Shown: positions 38,701-46,220, counted from the stretch's first letter. The stretch is 64,000 bases of DNA from an uncultured Carboxylicivirga sp. (GCA_947503525.1 CANNEA010000012.1:20680-84679), one strand, 5' to 3'. Notes: a model not told the origin generated them from the sequence alone. Numbers and translations: made by a program.

Positions 38701-38831
38701 ATGCCCAAGGCCAGAATCTCTTTGTATGGAGTAAGTGGTCAGGATTTGATCCGGAAGACAATAATAACATTGGACAGTATGAATATCCCTCAGCCCGAAC
38801 ATTTACTGTGGGAGTTGATGTAACCTTCTAA
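35778..38831 (+). CDS. SusC/RagA-family TonB-dependent outer-membrane transporter
   Basis: 1017 residues. Signal peptide (MKRFLIALFFLSVGIGCLLA), a CarboxypepD_reg-like domain (RDIRGTVTGKADGLPIPGVS), a TonB-box region with GMDEVVVTAYGSKGK, the plug (PLYILDGVPI, LKDASATSIYGSRASNGVIL) and a 22-strand barrel ending in aromatic GVDVTF. It imports oligomeric nutrients gated by its SusD partner. Gene order susC-susD-lipoprotein with 9- and 10-base gaps indicates one operon. The nearby secreted protease suggests peptides, as for RagAB, rather than glycans. Confidence 0.96.
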   Translation: MKRFLIALFFLSVGIGCLLAQTRDIRGTVTGKADGLPIPGVSVFVKGTTMGTITNVNGEFSLSVPADAELLVFSFVGMQTQEVSLTANDVINVALEDESIGMDEVVVTAYGSKGKVGLKGSISTVSAKELDQMPVATFDEMLQGKTTGLSIASGSGQPGGANTKVRIRGNSSIMGNNAPLYILDGVPIEAGAFATLNANDFESISVLKDASATSIYGSRASNGVILITSKRGSEGETTVNYRHQSGWSFRTQDKFDMMNASEKIWFEELAQKGPGWDLSPLNSKNQGISNELLTAHENELNRLRGLNHNWVDEFFRVGKTQSHEVNLSGGNKKTKFYMAFQSFKQEGIANRSDMNRNSGRVNIDHSISDRVRIGLSTNGGYSKSNRIESENAIALSNPFAAVYLANPYEEPYDANGNLDPGFYQYASNEERNDYEAFSKTGTNAIDRQRHSSNVSEESKLVAALNLEWDILDGLTFKTQYGFDYRISTYEYWISPNAYSSKLLGENDPGREGSISESFRRNFEATFTNTLDYKKLLGERHIVGALLGSEFVDNKYNGFGFTAYGLNPKLPNTPAAASPGTPENNFIPGTSGFKTQRALFSLFSIFNYTYSDRYTFTGSLRRDGSSAFGANNKYAILYSVGAIWDIKRESFMDGATWVNNLKIRASYGTTGNQSGIGNFESLTLWGNTYYNGEAGLGLAQAGDPDIKWEIGEKFNAGIDYNLFKNRINGTLEVYNNITSDLFIYQALSRTSGIAGKNVNAGKMRNRGVEFLINLDVIRKNAFRWSLGTNLSYNDNEILDLGQVNEFEQGTSIVRVGLPLNSHYSVKWAGVNPVNGDPLYYTKNGVVSNKFSADDAVAEFGTSEAPFTGGFNTSLGYKGFDLRAEFTFAHGYSRFNNQKFFQENPNFAQFNMSRKMLTIWQQPGDITEIQGYGTQREFSSKDIEDASFLRFRNVTLSYNFAGELLKQTRFIKGMRLYAQGQNLFVWSKWSGFDPEDNNNIGQYEYPSARTFTVGVDVTF

Positions 38832-38840
38832 ATACGATAG

Positions 38841-40232
38841 ATGATGAATAGAATAAATATAGCCATCCTTTTAATTATCCTGCTTGCTACTTTAGTGAGT
38901 TGCGATGCTTATTTGGATATCAAACCAACTGATTCCATTGATGACTCAAAGGCTTTTGAAACGGTGGAGGATTTAGATAAAGGTATGATTGGAGTTTATG
39001 CCTTGTTGGGCAATGCATCAGTTGTGGCCATTAACGATCGTGCCAGCGATGACTTGCGCCTGTCTCCTCAGAATACGGGACAAGGTGTACAAGTACATAA
39101 CTGGACTTATAATGCCGGAACCGGTGATGTGGGCGCCTATTGGAGCCAGATGTATTATGCCATTGACCGTGCCAATCGACTTTTAAGCGTGGCCGAAGCA
39201 TTTGATGCCGAAGATGAAACCGTGATACGTGTTAAAGGCGAAGCCCTATTTGTAAGAGCCTGGGCGCATTTTGAACTGGCTTATGTGTATTGTAAAAACT
39301 ACGATGCTGCTGATGCCAAAGGACTACCTTATATGAAGGAGTCGGTGATATCGAATCCGTCACGTTTAAGCCAGGGCGAGGTATTTCAAAATATTCTGGC
39401 TGATTTAGATGCGGCCTTACCCAAGCTGATGGGTGTAGACAGAGGACCGGATTACATTTCGGAAAATGCCTTATATGCCCTGCGTGCCCGTATTGCCTTG
39501 CATATGCGCTCTTGGGATGAGGTTATTAGTTATAGTGGTAAAATTATCGATGAGTCTGCCATTCGTTTGGCTGGCATTGAAGAAACACAAGGTATTTGGG
39601 AGGATAGTAATGCTGATGGTATTGAGGTGATCATGAAAATGGCCCGAACTACCGGCGATGGCCTCTTGGGAGATATTTACACCAGAGCCAGTAACGGTGA
39701 TATCTTTTTTTCTCCGGGGAATGATTTAAAGGCTCAATACGAAGATGGTGATGTGCGTCCGGGACTTTATTTCGGATTGGATGGCAATGGTAACGAGGTT
39801 GTAAGCAAGCATGACGGGCGTCCGGGAGAAGCACGTAACCTGGTTGATGTAAAAATCTTCCGCATTTCTGAAATGTATCTGATACGCTCTGAAGCTTATG
39901 CTGAAAAGAGCATGTGGGATGAATCCATGGCCGATATCAACAGGCTTCGTGCAAATCGCATCAATGATCCTGAATCACTGGTGTATGGTACGCGTGAGCA
40001 TGCCTTGAAAGCGATACGTGAAGAACGTCGTCGTGAATTAGCCTATGAAGGTTTTCGCTTTTTTGATATGAAACGTTGGGGGCTAGCTATAGAACGTACG
40101 CCGGAAGACTCTGAACTGGCCTCAGGTAAGATTTTACCTGCCGGCGATTACCGCTTTGTGATGCCTATTCCTCAGGAGGAAATATTTGCCAATACCAATA
40201 TGGTGCAGAACGATGGTTACGAAAACAACTAA
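38841..40232 (+). CDS. SusD/RagB-family surface lipoprotein
   Basis: 463 residues. Lipoprotein signal with LLATLVSC (Cys ~21), then YLDIKPTDSIDDSKAF typical of the SusD N-terminus, TPR-like helices in the middle and the conserved C-terminus EERRRELAYEGFRFFDMKRW plus FVMPIPQEEIFANTNMVQN. It forms the lid of the SusC transporter and binds the substrate. Confidence 0.96.
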   Translation: MMNRINIAILLIILLATLVSCDAYLDIKPTDSIDDSKAFETVEDLDKGMIGVYALLGNASVVAINDRASDDLRLSPQNTGQGVQVHNWTYNAGTGDVGAYWSQMYYAIDRANRLLSVAEAFDAEDETVIRVKGEALFVRAWAHFELAYVYCKNYDAADAKGLPYMKESVISNPSRLSQGEVFQNILADLDAALPKLMGVDRGPDYISENALYALRARIALHMRSWDEVISYSGKIIDESAIRLAGIEETQGIWEDSNADGIEVIMKMARTTGDGLLGDIYTRASNGDIFFSPGNDLKAQYEDGDVRPGLYFGLDGNGNEVVSKHDGRPGEARNLVDVKIFRISEMYLIRSEAYAEKSMWDESMADINRLRANRINDPESLVYGTREHALKAIREERRRELAYEGFRFFDMKRWGLAIERTPEDSELASGKILPAGDYRFVMPIPQEEIFANTNMVQNDGYENN

Positions 40233-40242
40233 GGATTGAGTT

Positions 40243-41130
40243 ATGAAGATTAGAAATATAAAATATAGCGTAGTTATTTTGCTTGCAGCCATATTTGTTC
40301 AGGCTTGCGAAACAGAACCGGCTTTATACGATGGACCTGATCTGGTGCATTTCTCTGAAACCAGTAGTCAAATGGTGATAAAGGAACGAGATGAAAATGT
40401 GGCGACCATTTCGGTTGGATCAACCACATTAAGTTCTTCTGATCGTACCTATAGCATTAAAGTGCTCGAAGATGAAAGTACAGCTACTGAAGGTGGTGAT
40501 TTTGAATTATCCAGTAGTACGGTTACTATTCCGGCCGGGAAAGTGATTACCAGCTTTGATGTTATTGGTTTATATGAAGGCGCCTCCTCTGAAGGTACAA
40601 GCTTAAAATTAAGCCTTGCAGATGCCTCAAGTGGTCAGTTGGCTGCCTTTAATAATACTTATACCATCGATTTATTTAAGTTCTGTTCCTTCGATCGGGA
40701 TGCTTATATAGGCACTTATCATGCCTATGAACATTCGTATTGGGGAGAATTTGAATACGATGTACATACACAGGCCGGAGCCCTTAATTCGGTTCGAGCC
40801 AACGGACTATGGGAAGTGACTGGAAGCGATGTTGAGATTGTTTTTGATGCCTACAATTCCAAGTGCAGCATACCGGAACAATTCCTGTTCTCCGATCCCG
40901 GTGGCTATGGACAGGTGTATATCCGCAGTTTTGAAGATGGCGATATCAATTCTTGTAATGGAAGTATTGAAGGTTTATCCTACTATATTTTTGATGCTGA
41001 AAGCATGACTCTGTGGGATATCTGTACCATTGATATGTATCTGAAAGATGAAGCCCCTGCGGCGCCTATGAATACGCAGGAAGGTATTAAAAGACCAAGG
41101 AAAGCCATTCCCTTAGAAATGAAGAAATAA
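40243..41130 (+). CDS. Surface lipoprotein in the SusCD operon
   Basis: 295 residues. Lipobox AIFVQAC (Cys ~22). Residues ~30-145 resemble a Calx-beta/DUF4843-type Ig-like domain (VHFSETSSQMVIKERDENVA, STATEGGDFELSSSTVTIPA). The second half is a beta domain with several cysteines (CSFDRDAYIGTYHAYEHSYW). Proteins in this position of SusCD loci usually act as surface substrate-binding proteins. It starts 10 bases after susD. No enzyme motif is seen. Confidence 0.75.
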   Translation: MKIRNIKYSVVILLAAIFVQACETEPALYDGPDLVHFSETSSQMVIKERDENVATISVGSTTLSSSDRTYSIKVLEDESTATEGGDFELSSSTVTIPAGKVITSFDVIGLYEGASSEGTSLKLSLADASSGQLAAFNNTYTIDLFKFCSFDRDAYIGTYHAYEHSYWGEFEYDVHTQAGALNSVRANGLWEVTGSDVEIVFDAYNSKCSIPEQFLFSDPGGYGQVYIRSFEDGDINSCNGSIEGLSYYIFDAESMTLWDICTIDMYLKDEAPAAPMNTQEGIKRPRKAIPLEMKK

Positions 41131-41162
41131 AGATTTTGGTTTGGTAAGAGGTCAGAGTTTTT

Positions 41163-41190
41163 GAGGGCTCTTCAAACGGGAAGAGTCCTC
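41163..41190 (+). terminator. Stem-loop between the SusCD operon and the repeat protein
   Basis: GAGG-CTCTTC (41163-41173) pairs with GAAGAG-CCTC (41180-41190) with one internal mismatch. No T-run follows; it may be a weak terminator or processing site. Confidence 0.5.
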
Positions 41191-41244
41191 ATAAGCCTTA
41201 ATCTTATCAAGCAATATCACCTTTTATTAACTAAAATTATACAC

Positions 41245-42687
41245 ATGAAAACATTTACAATGTTTATGATCGCCACACTACTTGCTATTGGTAGCATGGT
41301 GGGGCAAACAGCAGATTTTGCTTTTGTTATTTATGATTCATCCATTCCGGCCAGTCCAATGGGCGGTAATGAGTTGGCAGGAGCCAGCGTAGAATTAACT
41401 GATGGTGTTAATACCTACAGTGCTCTTAGTTCAGCCGATCCGGGTATGGTAGGTTTTGCAGATTTTACAGAAGTACTTTATGGCACTTATGATTATACGG
41501 TAAGTAAAGATGGTTACATTACTGCCACCGGAAGCTTTACTTTAGATGCCTCTACTATGGGTGGTGAAATGGTAACATTGGATCCGTACAAGAATTTTGC
41601 ATTTGTGGTATATGATTCATCCATTCCGGCCAGTCCAATGGGCGGTAATGAGTTGGCAGGAGCCAGCGTAGAATTAACTGATGGTGTTAATACCTACAGT
41701 GCTCTTAGTTCAGCCGATCCGGGTATGGTAGGTTTTGCAGATTTTACAGAAGTACTTTATGGTACTTATGATTATACGGTAAGTAAAGATGGTTACATTA
41801 CTGCCACCGGAAGCTTTACTTTAGATGCCTCTACTATGGGTGGTGAAATGGTAACATTGGATCCGTACAAGAATTTTGCATTTGTGGTATATGATTCATC
41901 CATTCCGGCCAGTCCAATGGGCGGTAATGAGTTGGCAGGAGCCAGCGTAGAATTAACTGATGGTGTTAATACCTACAGTGCTCTTAGTTCAGCCGATCCG
42001 GGTATGGTAGGTTTTGCAGATTTTACAGAAGTACTTTATGGCACTTATGATTATACGGTAAGTAAAGATGGTTACATTACTGCCACCGGAAGCTTTACTG
42101 TAGATGCCTCTACTATGGGTGGTGAAATGGTAACATTGGATCCGTACAAGAATTTTGCATTTGTGGTATATGATTCATCCATTCCGGCCAGTCCAATGGG
42201 CGGTAATGAGTTGGCAGGAGCCAGCGTAGAATTAACTGATGGTGTTAATACCTACAGTGCTCTTAGTTCAGCCGATCCGGGTATGGTAGGTTTTGCAGAT
42301 TTTACAGAAGTACTTTATGGTACTTATGATTATACGGTAAGTAAAGATGGTTACATTACTGCCACCGGAAGCTTTACTGTAGATGCCTCTACTATGGGTG
42401 GTGAAATGGTAACATTGGATCCTATTCCAACTTCAATTGGTGAAATTTCTTCTGCTTCAGTTAATATATTCCCTAACCCAACTAGTGATTTTATTAATGT
42501 AGACTTAGGTGCTATTGAAGGAGAAGTTATTATTTCCTTAATTAACAGTAACGGTGGCGTGGTTCAGCGCATTTCAAGTGAAGAGTCAACTACACAAGTT
42601 AATGTAAATGGATTAAGCAATGGTGTTTATTTTATAAATGTAAGTGGTGAAGGCTTTAGCGAAACCATCAAGTTTGTGAAGAAATAA
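41245..42687 (+). CDS. T9SS-secreted protein with four near-identical 93-residue repeats
   Basis: 480 residues from MKTFTMFMIATLLAIGSMVG (signal peptide); an upstream in-frame start at 41161 would bury the signal behind 28 residues and is rejected. Four tandem modules each carry ASPMGGNELAGASVELTDG, GTYDYTVSKDGYITATGSFT and MVTLDP, the pattern of a CarboxypepD_reg/Cna-B-like beta sandwich, then SVNIFPNPTSDFINVDLGAI ... GVYFINVSGEG, a type A T9SS sorting domain. It is probably a cell-surface fibre or adhesin. It lies after the SusCD operon, with its own terminator. Confidence 0.85.
   Translation: MKTFTMFMIATLLAIGSMVGQTADFAFVIYDSSIPASPMGGNELAGASVELTDGVNTYSALSSADPGMVGFADFTEVLYGTYDYTVSKDGYITATGSFTLDASTMGGEMVTLDPYKNFAFVVYDSSIPASPMGGNELAGASVELTDGVNTYSALSSADPGMVGFADFTEVLYGTYDYTVSKDGYITATGSFTLDASTMGGEMVTLDPYKNFAFVVYDSSIPASPMGGNELAGASVELTDGVNTYSALSSADPGMVGFADFTEVLYGTYDYTVSKDGYITATGSFTVDASTMGGEMVTLDPYKNFAFVVYDSSIPASPMGGNELAGASVELTDGVNTYSALSSADPGMVGFADFTEVLYGTYDYTVSKDGYITATGSFTVDASTMGGEMVTLDPIPTSIGEISSASVNIFPNPTSDFINVDLGAIEGEVIISLINSNGGVVQRISSEESTTQVNVNGLSNGVYFINVSGEGFSETIKFVKK
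41314..42422 (+). repeat. Four tandem 279-base coding repeats
   Basis: The same word (TCCATTCCGG) recurs at 41341, 41620, 41899 and 42178, an exact 279-base period. Units differ at very few sites: C/T at 41484, 41763, 42042, 42321 and T/G at 41542, 41821, 42100, 42379. The first ~25 bases of unit 1 are diverged from the others. Confidence 0.97.
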
Positions 42688-42712
42688 CCCAATCTCAATT
42701 TTTTATGTCAAT

Positions 42713-42748
42713 AAAAAGGCTATTCTACGAAAGTGGAATGGCCTTTTT
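42713..42748 (+). terminator. Terminator of the repeat-protein gene
   Basis: AAAAAGGC-ATTC pairs with GAAT-GCCTTTTT with a one-base mismatch and a 10-base loop, ending in a T-run, 26 bases after the stop. Confidence 0.9.
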
Positions 42749-42899
42749 CTTTATGGAGCCGCTCTCTATTTAAAGACGTAAGTAAAGAGCAGCTCACTTG
42801 CCTTTTTGTTTTGCAGGGATGCGATCTTTATTAGCAAGGCAATAATAGAGATCGCATCCTTAAGTTTTTGAGCTAATAAGAGCAATGCTTGAACTTAAA

Positions 42900-42934
42900 G
42901 GGATAAAAAGCAGGCTCAAAACCCGGCATCTTTG
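42900..42934 (+). promoter_or_regulatory. Shared GGG-N27-CTTTG promoter, lipoprotein 1
   Basis: GGG (42900-42902), 27 bases, CTTTG within CATCTTTG (42927-42934) followed by TAGTG. The same spacing occurs at seven other genes of the island. Confidence 0.65.
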
Positions 42935-43023
42935 TAGTGTGATACCAACCAAAAGAATGCAATGGTATCATGCCGATATAGATTCTAAAGACTTATAGGA
43001 GAGTAACGAACTAGAAGGCTATT

Positions 43024-43050
43024 ATGAATCATAATCGGTATAAAATTTAG
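43024..43050 (+). CDS. Candidate leader peptide MNHNRYKI, copy A
   Basis: An 8-codon ORF in the leader, preceded by AGAAGG at a ribosome-binding distance. The first seven residues are identical in copies B and D, but the last codon and stop differ (Ile-TAG here, Asn-TAA there). It overlaps an inverted repeat, so conservation may reflect DNA or RNA structure instead. Confidence 0.35.
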   Translation: MNHNRYKI

Positions 43051-43089
43051 AAACAAACAATTATAAACAATAGAAAAAAACAAAGAGTC

Positions 43090-43248
43090 ATGAAGAAACT
43101 AGGAAAAACATTAACAGCCGTATTATTTGTAGTAGCATTAGCATTTACCTCATGTGCAAAAGACGAAGGGTATACCCCTCAACCGGAGAATCCATTACCG
43201 GAGCAACCCGTTAATCCGGTTTTACCAGATAACCCAATTGAATTGTAG
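43090..43248 (+). CDS. Small lipoprotein family member 1 (52 residues)
   Basis: MKKLGKTLTAVLFVVALAFT followed by SCAKDEGYTPQPENP and ending PDNPIEL. The first 27 residues are almost invariant in four copies and end in a lipobox (FTSC, Cys 22). The mature part is only ~31 residues, proline-rich and acidic. The tail differs from the other three copies. Conserved signal, leader and codons across copies show it is a real gene. Function unknown; Lpp-like small envelope lipoprotein, entericidin-like toxin or stress peptide are possibilities. Confidence 0.85.
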   Translation: MKKLGKTLTAVLFVVALAFTSCAKDEGYTPQPENPLPEQPVNPVLPDNPIEL

Positions 43249-43280
43249 TTGAACGATTTGAAGTAGTGGAAAAACATTAA

Positions 43281-43315
43281 GGGCTAAAACCAAGCATTAG
43301 AACAGCCCACCTTTG
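43281..43315 (+). promoter_or_regulatory. Shared GGG-N27-CTTTG promoter, lipoprotein 2
   Basis: GGG (43281-43283), 27 bases, CTTTG (43311-43315) followed by TAAAA. Lipoprotein 2 lacks the long leader but keeps this core. Confidence 0.6.
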
Positions 43316-43347
43316 TAAAAGAAAATTAAATAATAAAAATAAGAGTC

Positions 43348-43518
43348 ATGAAAAACTTAGGAAAAACATTAACAGCCGTATTATTTGTAGTAGCATTAGC
43401 ATTTACCTCATGTGCAAAAGATGAAGGTTATGGCCCGGACAATGGAGATAAACCGGTTCACTTGCCTACGAATCCGGAGAATTTACCACATCTACCTGAT
43501 CATCCAATAGAGAATTAA
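43348..43518 (+). CDS. Small lipoprotein family member 2 (56 residues)
   Basis: MKNLGKTLTAVLFVVALAFT, then SCAKDEGYGPDNGDKPVHLP and a NPENLPHLPDHPIEN ending. Lipobox Cys 22. The mature peptide is Pro/Asn/His rich and shared almost exactly with members 3 and 4. It follows member 1 by 99 bases with its own core promoter but without the structured leader, a tandem gene duplication. Confidence 0.85.
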   Translation: MKNLGKTLTAVLFVVALAFTSCAKDEGYGPDNGDKPVHLPTNPENLPHLPDHPIEN

Positions 43519-43563
43519 TTAAAACCAGTCTTTGAGTCGATATAAGAGTGACTCTTTATATAG

Positions 43564-43597
43564 AAAAGCCATATTGAATTATTCAATATGGCTTTTT
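43564..43597. terminator. Bidirectional terminator after lipoprotein 2
   Basis: AAAAGCCATATTGAAT pairs with ATTCAATATGGCTTTT (16 bp), T-rich at both ends. It serves lipoprotein 2 and the convergent HU-like gene. A smaller GAGTC/GACTC hairpin precedes it, as after members 3 and 4. Confidence 0.9.
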
Positions 43598-43623
43598 GCT
43601 TTTATTATCTTCAAGTGTAAGGC

Positions 43624-44001
43624 TTATTTTACTTTTTTATATTCAGCACTCTTCATAACCTTTTTTACACTAGTACTCATCTGATACGAAATCTTATTGC
43701 CTTTAATCAACTCCTTCTTAAAGTCGTCTTCCACATCAGAACCATGACTACTTAAGTTGACCATCAAACGGCCAAAGTCTCCCAGCTCAACGGTCGCACC
43801 TTCCATCAGGAATTCAGGCAGTACTTTAGTAAAAGCAATTAATACGGCTTGGGTATCCAGCTCATTAACAGGTGATATCTCTGCTATTCGCTTGAATATC
43901 GTTTCCAAAGAAGCATTTTTTGGTCTAACAATAGTAGCATAATACTTCTCAGGATCATTGGGTTTTCCGGGCATCTTTTTCCCGATTACTTTGTATTCCA
44001 T
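43624..44001 (-). CDS. HU-family DNA-binding protein (Bacteroidota type)
   Basis: 125 residues. MEYKVIGKKMPGKPNDPEKY is the standard start of the HU-related family of Bacteroidota; ELDTQAVLIAFTKVLPEFLM and GATVELGDFGRLMVNLSS form the dimerisation and DNA-binding arms. The C-terminal basic tail (VKKVMKSAEYKKVK) is typical. It is a nucleoid or phage/mobile-element associated architectural protein. It lies alone on the minus strand inside the lipoprotein cluster. Confidence 0.9.
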   Translation of the reverse strand: MEYKVIGKKMPGKPNDPEKYYATIVRPKNASLETIFKRIAEISPVNELDTQAVLIAFTKVLPEFLMEGATVELGDFGRLMVNLSSHGSDVEDDFKKELIKGNKISYQMSTSVKKVMKSAEYKKVK

Positions 44002-44421
44002 AAAACAAAAAATTTGGTTAAACTTAAATTTATTAAGGCATTGGTAATGTGTAAAAATGCAGTATTGAAGATATAAATATCTAATTAAAAAAACAATAAT
44101 ATGTTATAGGTTAAAAGAATATGATCAATAATAAGGTGTAATAATATGTTATAAAGAGTGAGGCATGAGAAGGTATGATATGAGTATATATAAAAATACA
44201 CACGAGGTAAATTAAAAAGGTACAGGAGGAAATACAAAAATGTACCTGAGGAAAATGGAAAAGCCACATGAGGAAAAACTAAGATACACATGACGTTATC
44301 TGATTATAGCAGATAATTCATTATTGAATCTTTAGTCTTTTGCTTATTTAGAAGGGATCTGTATTAGTTTAAACATGTGAGTAATAGAGCTAATGCTTAT
44401 TTCCTCTAAGGGAATAGCCAT
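44002..44421. other. AT-rich intergenic stretch upstream of the HU-like gene
   Basis: No credible gene. It holds two copies of AATAATATGTTATA (near 44095 and 44141) and a weak GGTACA/TGTACC hairpin near 44219-44246. It should contain the HU promoter, but no clear element was found. Confidence 0.5.
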
Positions 44422-44753
44422 TTTCTTTATGGAGACGCTCTTCTTTTAATACGTAAGTAAAGAGCAGCTCACTTGCCTTTTTGTTTTGCAGGGATGCGAT
44501 CTTTATTAGCAAGAGTCCTTTAGAGATCGCATCCTTAAGTGTTTGAGCTAATAAGAGCAATGCTTGAACCTAAAGGGATAAAAAGCAGGCTCAAAACCCG
44601 GCATCTTTGTAGTGTGATACCAACCAAAAGAATGCAATGGTATCATGCCGATATAGATTCTAAAGACTTATAGGAGAGGAACGAACTAGAAGGCTATTAT
44701 GAATCATAATCGGTATAAAAATTAAAACAACAATTAATTATAAACAAAGAGTC
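44422..44753 (+). promoter_or_regulatory. Conserved lipoprotein leader, copy B
   Basis: Same layout as copy A. From TAAAGGG to the ATG it is identical to copy D although 9.3 kb apart (over 180 bases of non-coding DNA without a difference). Promoter GGG 44575-44577, CTTTG 44605-44609; 8-codon ORF 44699-44725. Confidence 0.85.
44699..44725 (+). CDS. Candidate leader peptide MNHNRYKN, copy B
   Basis: Same 8-codon leader ORF as copy A, ending Asn-TAA. AGAAGG lies a few bases upstream of the ATG. Confidence 0.35.
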   Translation: MNHNRYKN

Positions 44754-44924
44754 ATGAAAAACTTAGGAAAAACATTAACAGCCGTATTATTTGTAGTAGC
44801 ATTAGCATTTACCTCATGTGCAAAAGAGGAAGGGTATAGCCCGGACAATGGAGATAAGCCGGTTCATTTGCCTACGAATCCGGAGAATTTACCACATCTG
44901 CCAGATCATCCAATTGAAAACTAA
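44754..44924 (+). CDS. Small lipoprotein family member 3 (56 residues)
   Basis: MKNLGKTLTAVLFVVALAFT, SCAKEEGYSPDNGDKPVHLP, ending NPENLPHLPDHPIEN. It differs from members 2 and 4 at only two or three residues near position 25-29. Full leader copy B upstream; double hairpin GAGTC/GACTC and GGCC-rich terminator downstream. Function unknown. Confidence 0.87.
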   Translation: MKNLGKTLTAVLFVVALAFTSCAKEEGYSPDNGDKPVHLPTNPENLPHLPDHPIEN

Positions 44925-44967
44925 ATGAATAATTTTCGAGTCAATATAAAAGTGACTCTTTATATAG

Positions 44968-45001
44968 AAAGGCCATTCTGCGAAAGTAGGGAGGCCTTTT
45001 T
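44968..45001 (+). terminator. Terminator of lipoprotein 3
   Basis: AAAGGCC and GGCCTTTTT enclose an imperfect stem; T-run at the end. Preceded by the small GAGTCA/TGACTC hairpin. Confidence 0.75.
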
Positions 45002-45118
45002 CTTTATGGAGACGCTCTCTATTTAAAAACTTAAGTAAAGAGCTGCTCCCTTACCTTTTTGTTTTGCAGGGATGCGATCTTTATTTGCAAGATGCAAATA
45101 AGGAGCGGCTCTTTTATG
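45001..45118 (+). repeat. Truncated leader copy C
   Basis: The 5' part of the leader (hairpin I and the left arm of hairpin II, GGATGCGATCT at 45069-45079) is present and then breaks off at GCAAGATGCAAATAAGGAG. Promoter, 5' UTR and lipoprotein are missing. It looks like the scar of a deleted or incompletely duplicated unit. Confidence 0.75.
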
Positions 45119-45312
45119 CTGTGCTTGTCGCTATACTCTAATTAAACCTTGAGTTGAATTAAGAAAAAAATGAAGGAAGCTGCTCTGTATTTTACTAACT
45201 ATTGTAATGACTGCTTTGGAGGTTTAGATGAACTAAATGGAGGTGGGGCGGGGGAGTGAAGCAAGTATATTTGTAACATAAATAATGGAATAAATCCTTA
45301 AAATTGAATGTT
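45119..45312 (+). other. Upstream region of the 43-residue peptide gene
   Basis: Contains TATATTTGTAAC (45266-45277), a good -7 element about 40 bases before the peptide start. GGAGG-TGGGG lies near the -33 distance; a match to the GGG-N27 motif is only approximate. Confidence 0.4.
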
Positions 45313-45444
45313 ATGAATGAAGTATTAAAACCCTATTTCGATGCATTTGGAATTATATTTCCAAAAGATAAAAAAGTATCGAACGAAGAACAACAAGAAG
45401 GATCAATAGAAGACATAAATGAACATGAAGAAACTAAAGACTGA
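45313..45444 (+). CDS. Small acidic peptide, 43 residues, unknown
   Basis: MNEVLKPYFDAFGIIFPKDK, then KVSNEEQQEGSIEDINEHEE and TKD. A good -7 element precedes it and a strong terminator follows (45480-45518), so it is very likely transcribed as its own unit. A similarly sized peptide at 54498-54644 also follows a lipoprotein unit and shares an xAxGI word near the N-terminus and an [ST]xE[DE]IN word later. No family recognised. Confidence 0.6.
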   Translation: MNEVLKPYFDAFGIIFPKDKKVSNEEQQEGSIEDINEHEETKD

Positions 45445-45479
45445 TTTATTAGTCAATTAACTTACATGACTTCAGTTTT

Positions 45480-45518
45480 AGCCGGGTACAAATATTAATT
45501 GTATCTGGCTTTTTTGTG
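45480..45518 (+). terminator. Terminator of the 43-residue peptide
   Basis: A 12-bp stem from AGCCGGGTACAA with TTGTATCTGGCT (two G-T pairs), short loop, then TTTTTT. Confidence 0.9.
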
Positions 45519-46220
45519 TCTATTGGTTTTTGACTCCAGCGATATTTAAAGGATACAATAGCAATTGAACGAATATGATTAGATAGGTATTACTATATTA
45601 ACCATAAATATGGGCTTATTGATTTTGGCATTTTTGCTTGTTAATAAATAGGCTTATTTAATGATTCAAAAAACAATATTGTCCTAATCATTCTATCAAT
45701 TGGGCTATCCGCCCAAACCGGATCCCGATTATAGTTTTGTAAGTTTTGAATTCTTCAAAACAATAAAAACTTATTTCGGAATAAAAAAAGTCTAGGCTGC
45801 ACCCTTCTCACTCAAAAAACCAGGTTTCATGACTGAAATTGTTTTAAACTCACCCTATCTCGTACCTCAAAATGATTCAAACAGCTTAATTCTTTTAACC
45901 GTCAATAAGCTATGCTTATCATGAAAATCTATCAAACAAACACTCTTGAATAATTCAAACCTGTTATTTGTTTCACAGGCTGAGGCTCGTCCCCAAAAGA
46001 CGTTTTTAGTCCTGATAAAAAACGTATAGGACGCTATTGATTCAAAAACAATCTTTCTATAATTAACTTGGCTTTATGAGCGAAGAAAGCATAAACGAAA
46101 GCTATCTTATTCCTTGTTTGTATAGTTATTTTTTAAATTTATACGCTATCACAATATGAGGAATCGGCCTTTGGGCAGAGGTCATTAGTGTTGTAATAAA
46201 GGATATTAGTTAATAAAAAG
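45519..46220. other. Gene-free stretch of ~700 bases
   Basis: No ORF longer than about 30 codons with any coding character, no tRNA-like or repeat structure. Base use shifts to C-rich/T-rich words unlike neighbours, which could mark a decayed gene, but no homologue can be named. Confidence 0.5.

Larger units (their letters stand above)
42749..43089 (+). promoter_or_regulatory. Conserved lipoprotein leader, copy A
   Basis: About 330 bases almost identical to copies B and D. In order: hairpin I (GAGC-GCTCT with AGAGC-GCTC near 42757-42800), hairpin II (GGATGCGATCT with AGATCGCATCC, 11 bp, near 42816-42860), a TTTGAGCTAATAAGAGCAAT box, the promoter GGG-N27-CTTTG (42900-42934), hairpin III GATACCA/TGGTATC (42941-42969) at the predicted RNA 5' end, the inverted repeat ATTATGA-A-TCATAAT and an 8-codon ORF (43024-43050), then AACAAAGAGTC before the start codon. 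Confidence 0.85.

Noticed and set aside
41314..42422. Tandem repeats as a CRISPR array
   Set aside because: Units are 279 bases, in frame and code for protein; there are no spacers.
42749..43089. Leader copies as a riboswitch
   Set aside because: No known riboswitch core could be recognised, and two of the hairpins lie upstream of the predicted transcription start, so they would not be in the RNA.
44085..44291. 68-codon minus-strand ORF rich in Phe/Leu/Tyr
   Set aside because: It comes from AT-rich intergenic DNA with repeated words; composition is typical of a random AT-rich frame and no start signal is seen.
45829..45924. 31-codon ORF starting MTEIVLNSPYLVPQ in the gene-free stretch
   Set aside because: Too short, no promoter or terminator around it and no link to the small-peptide family.
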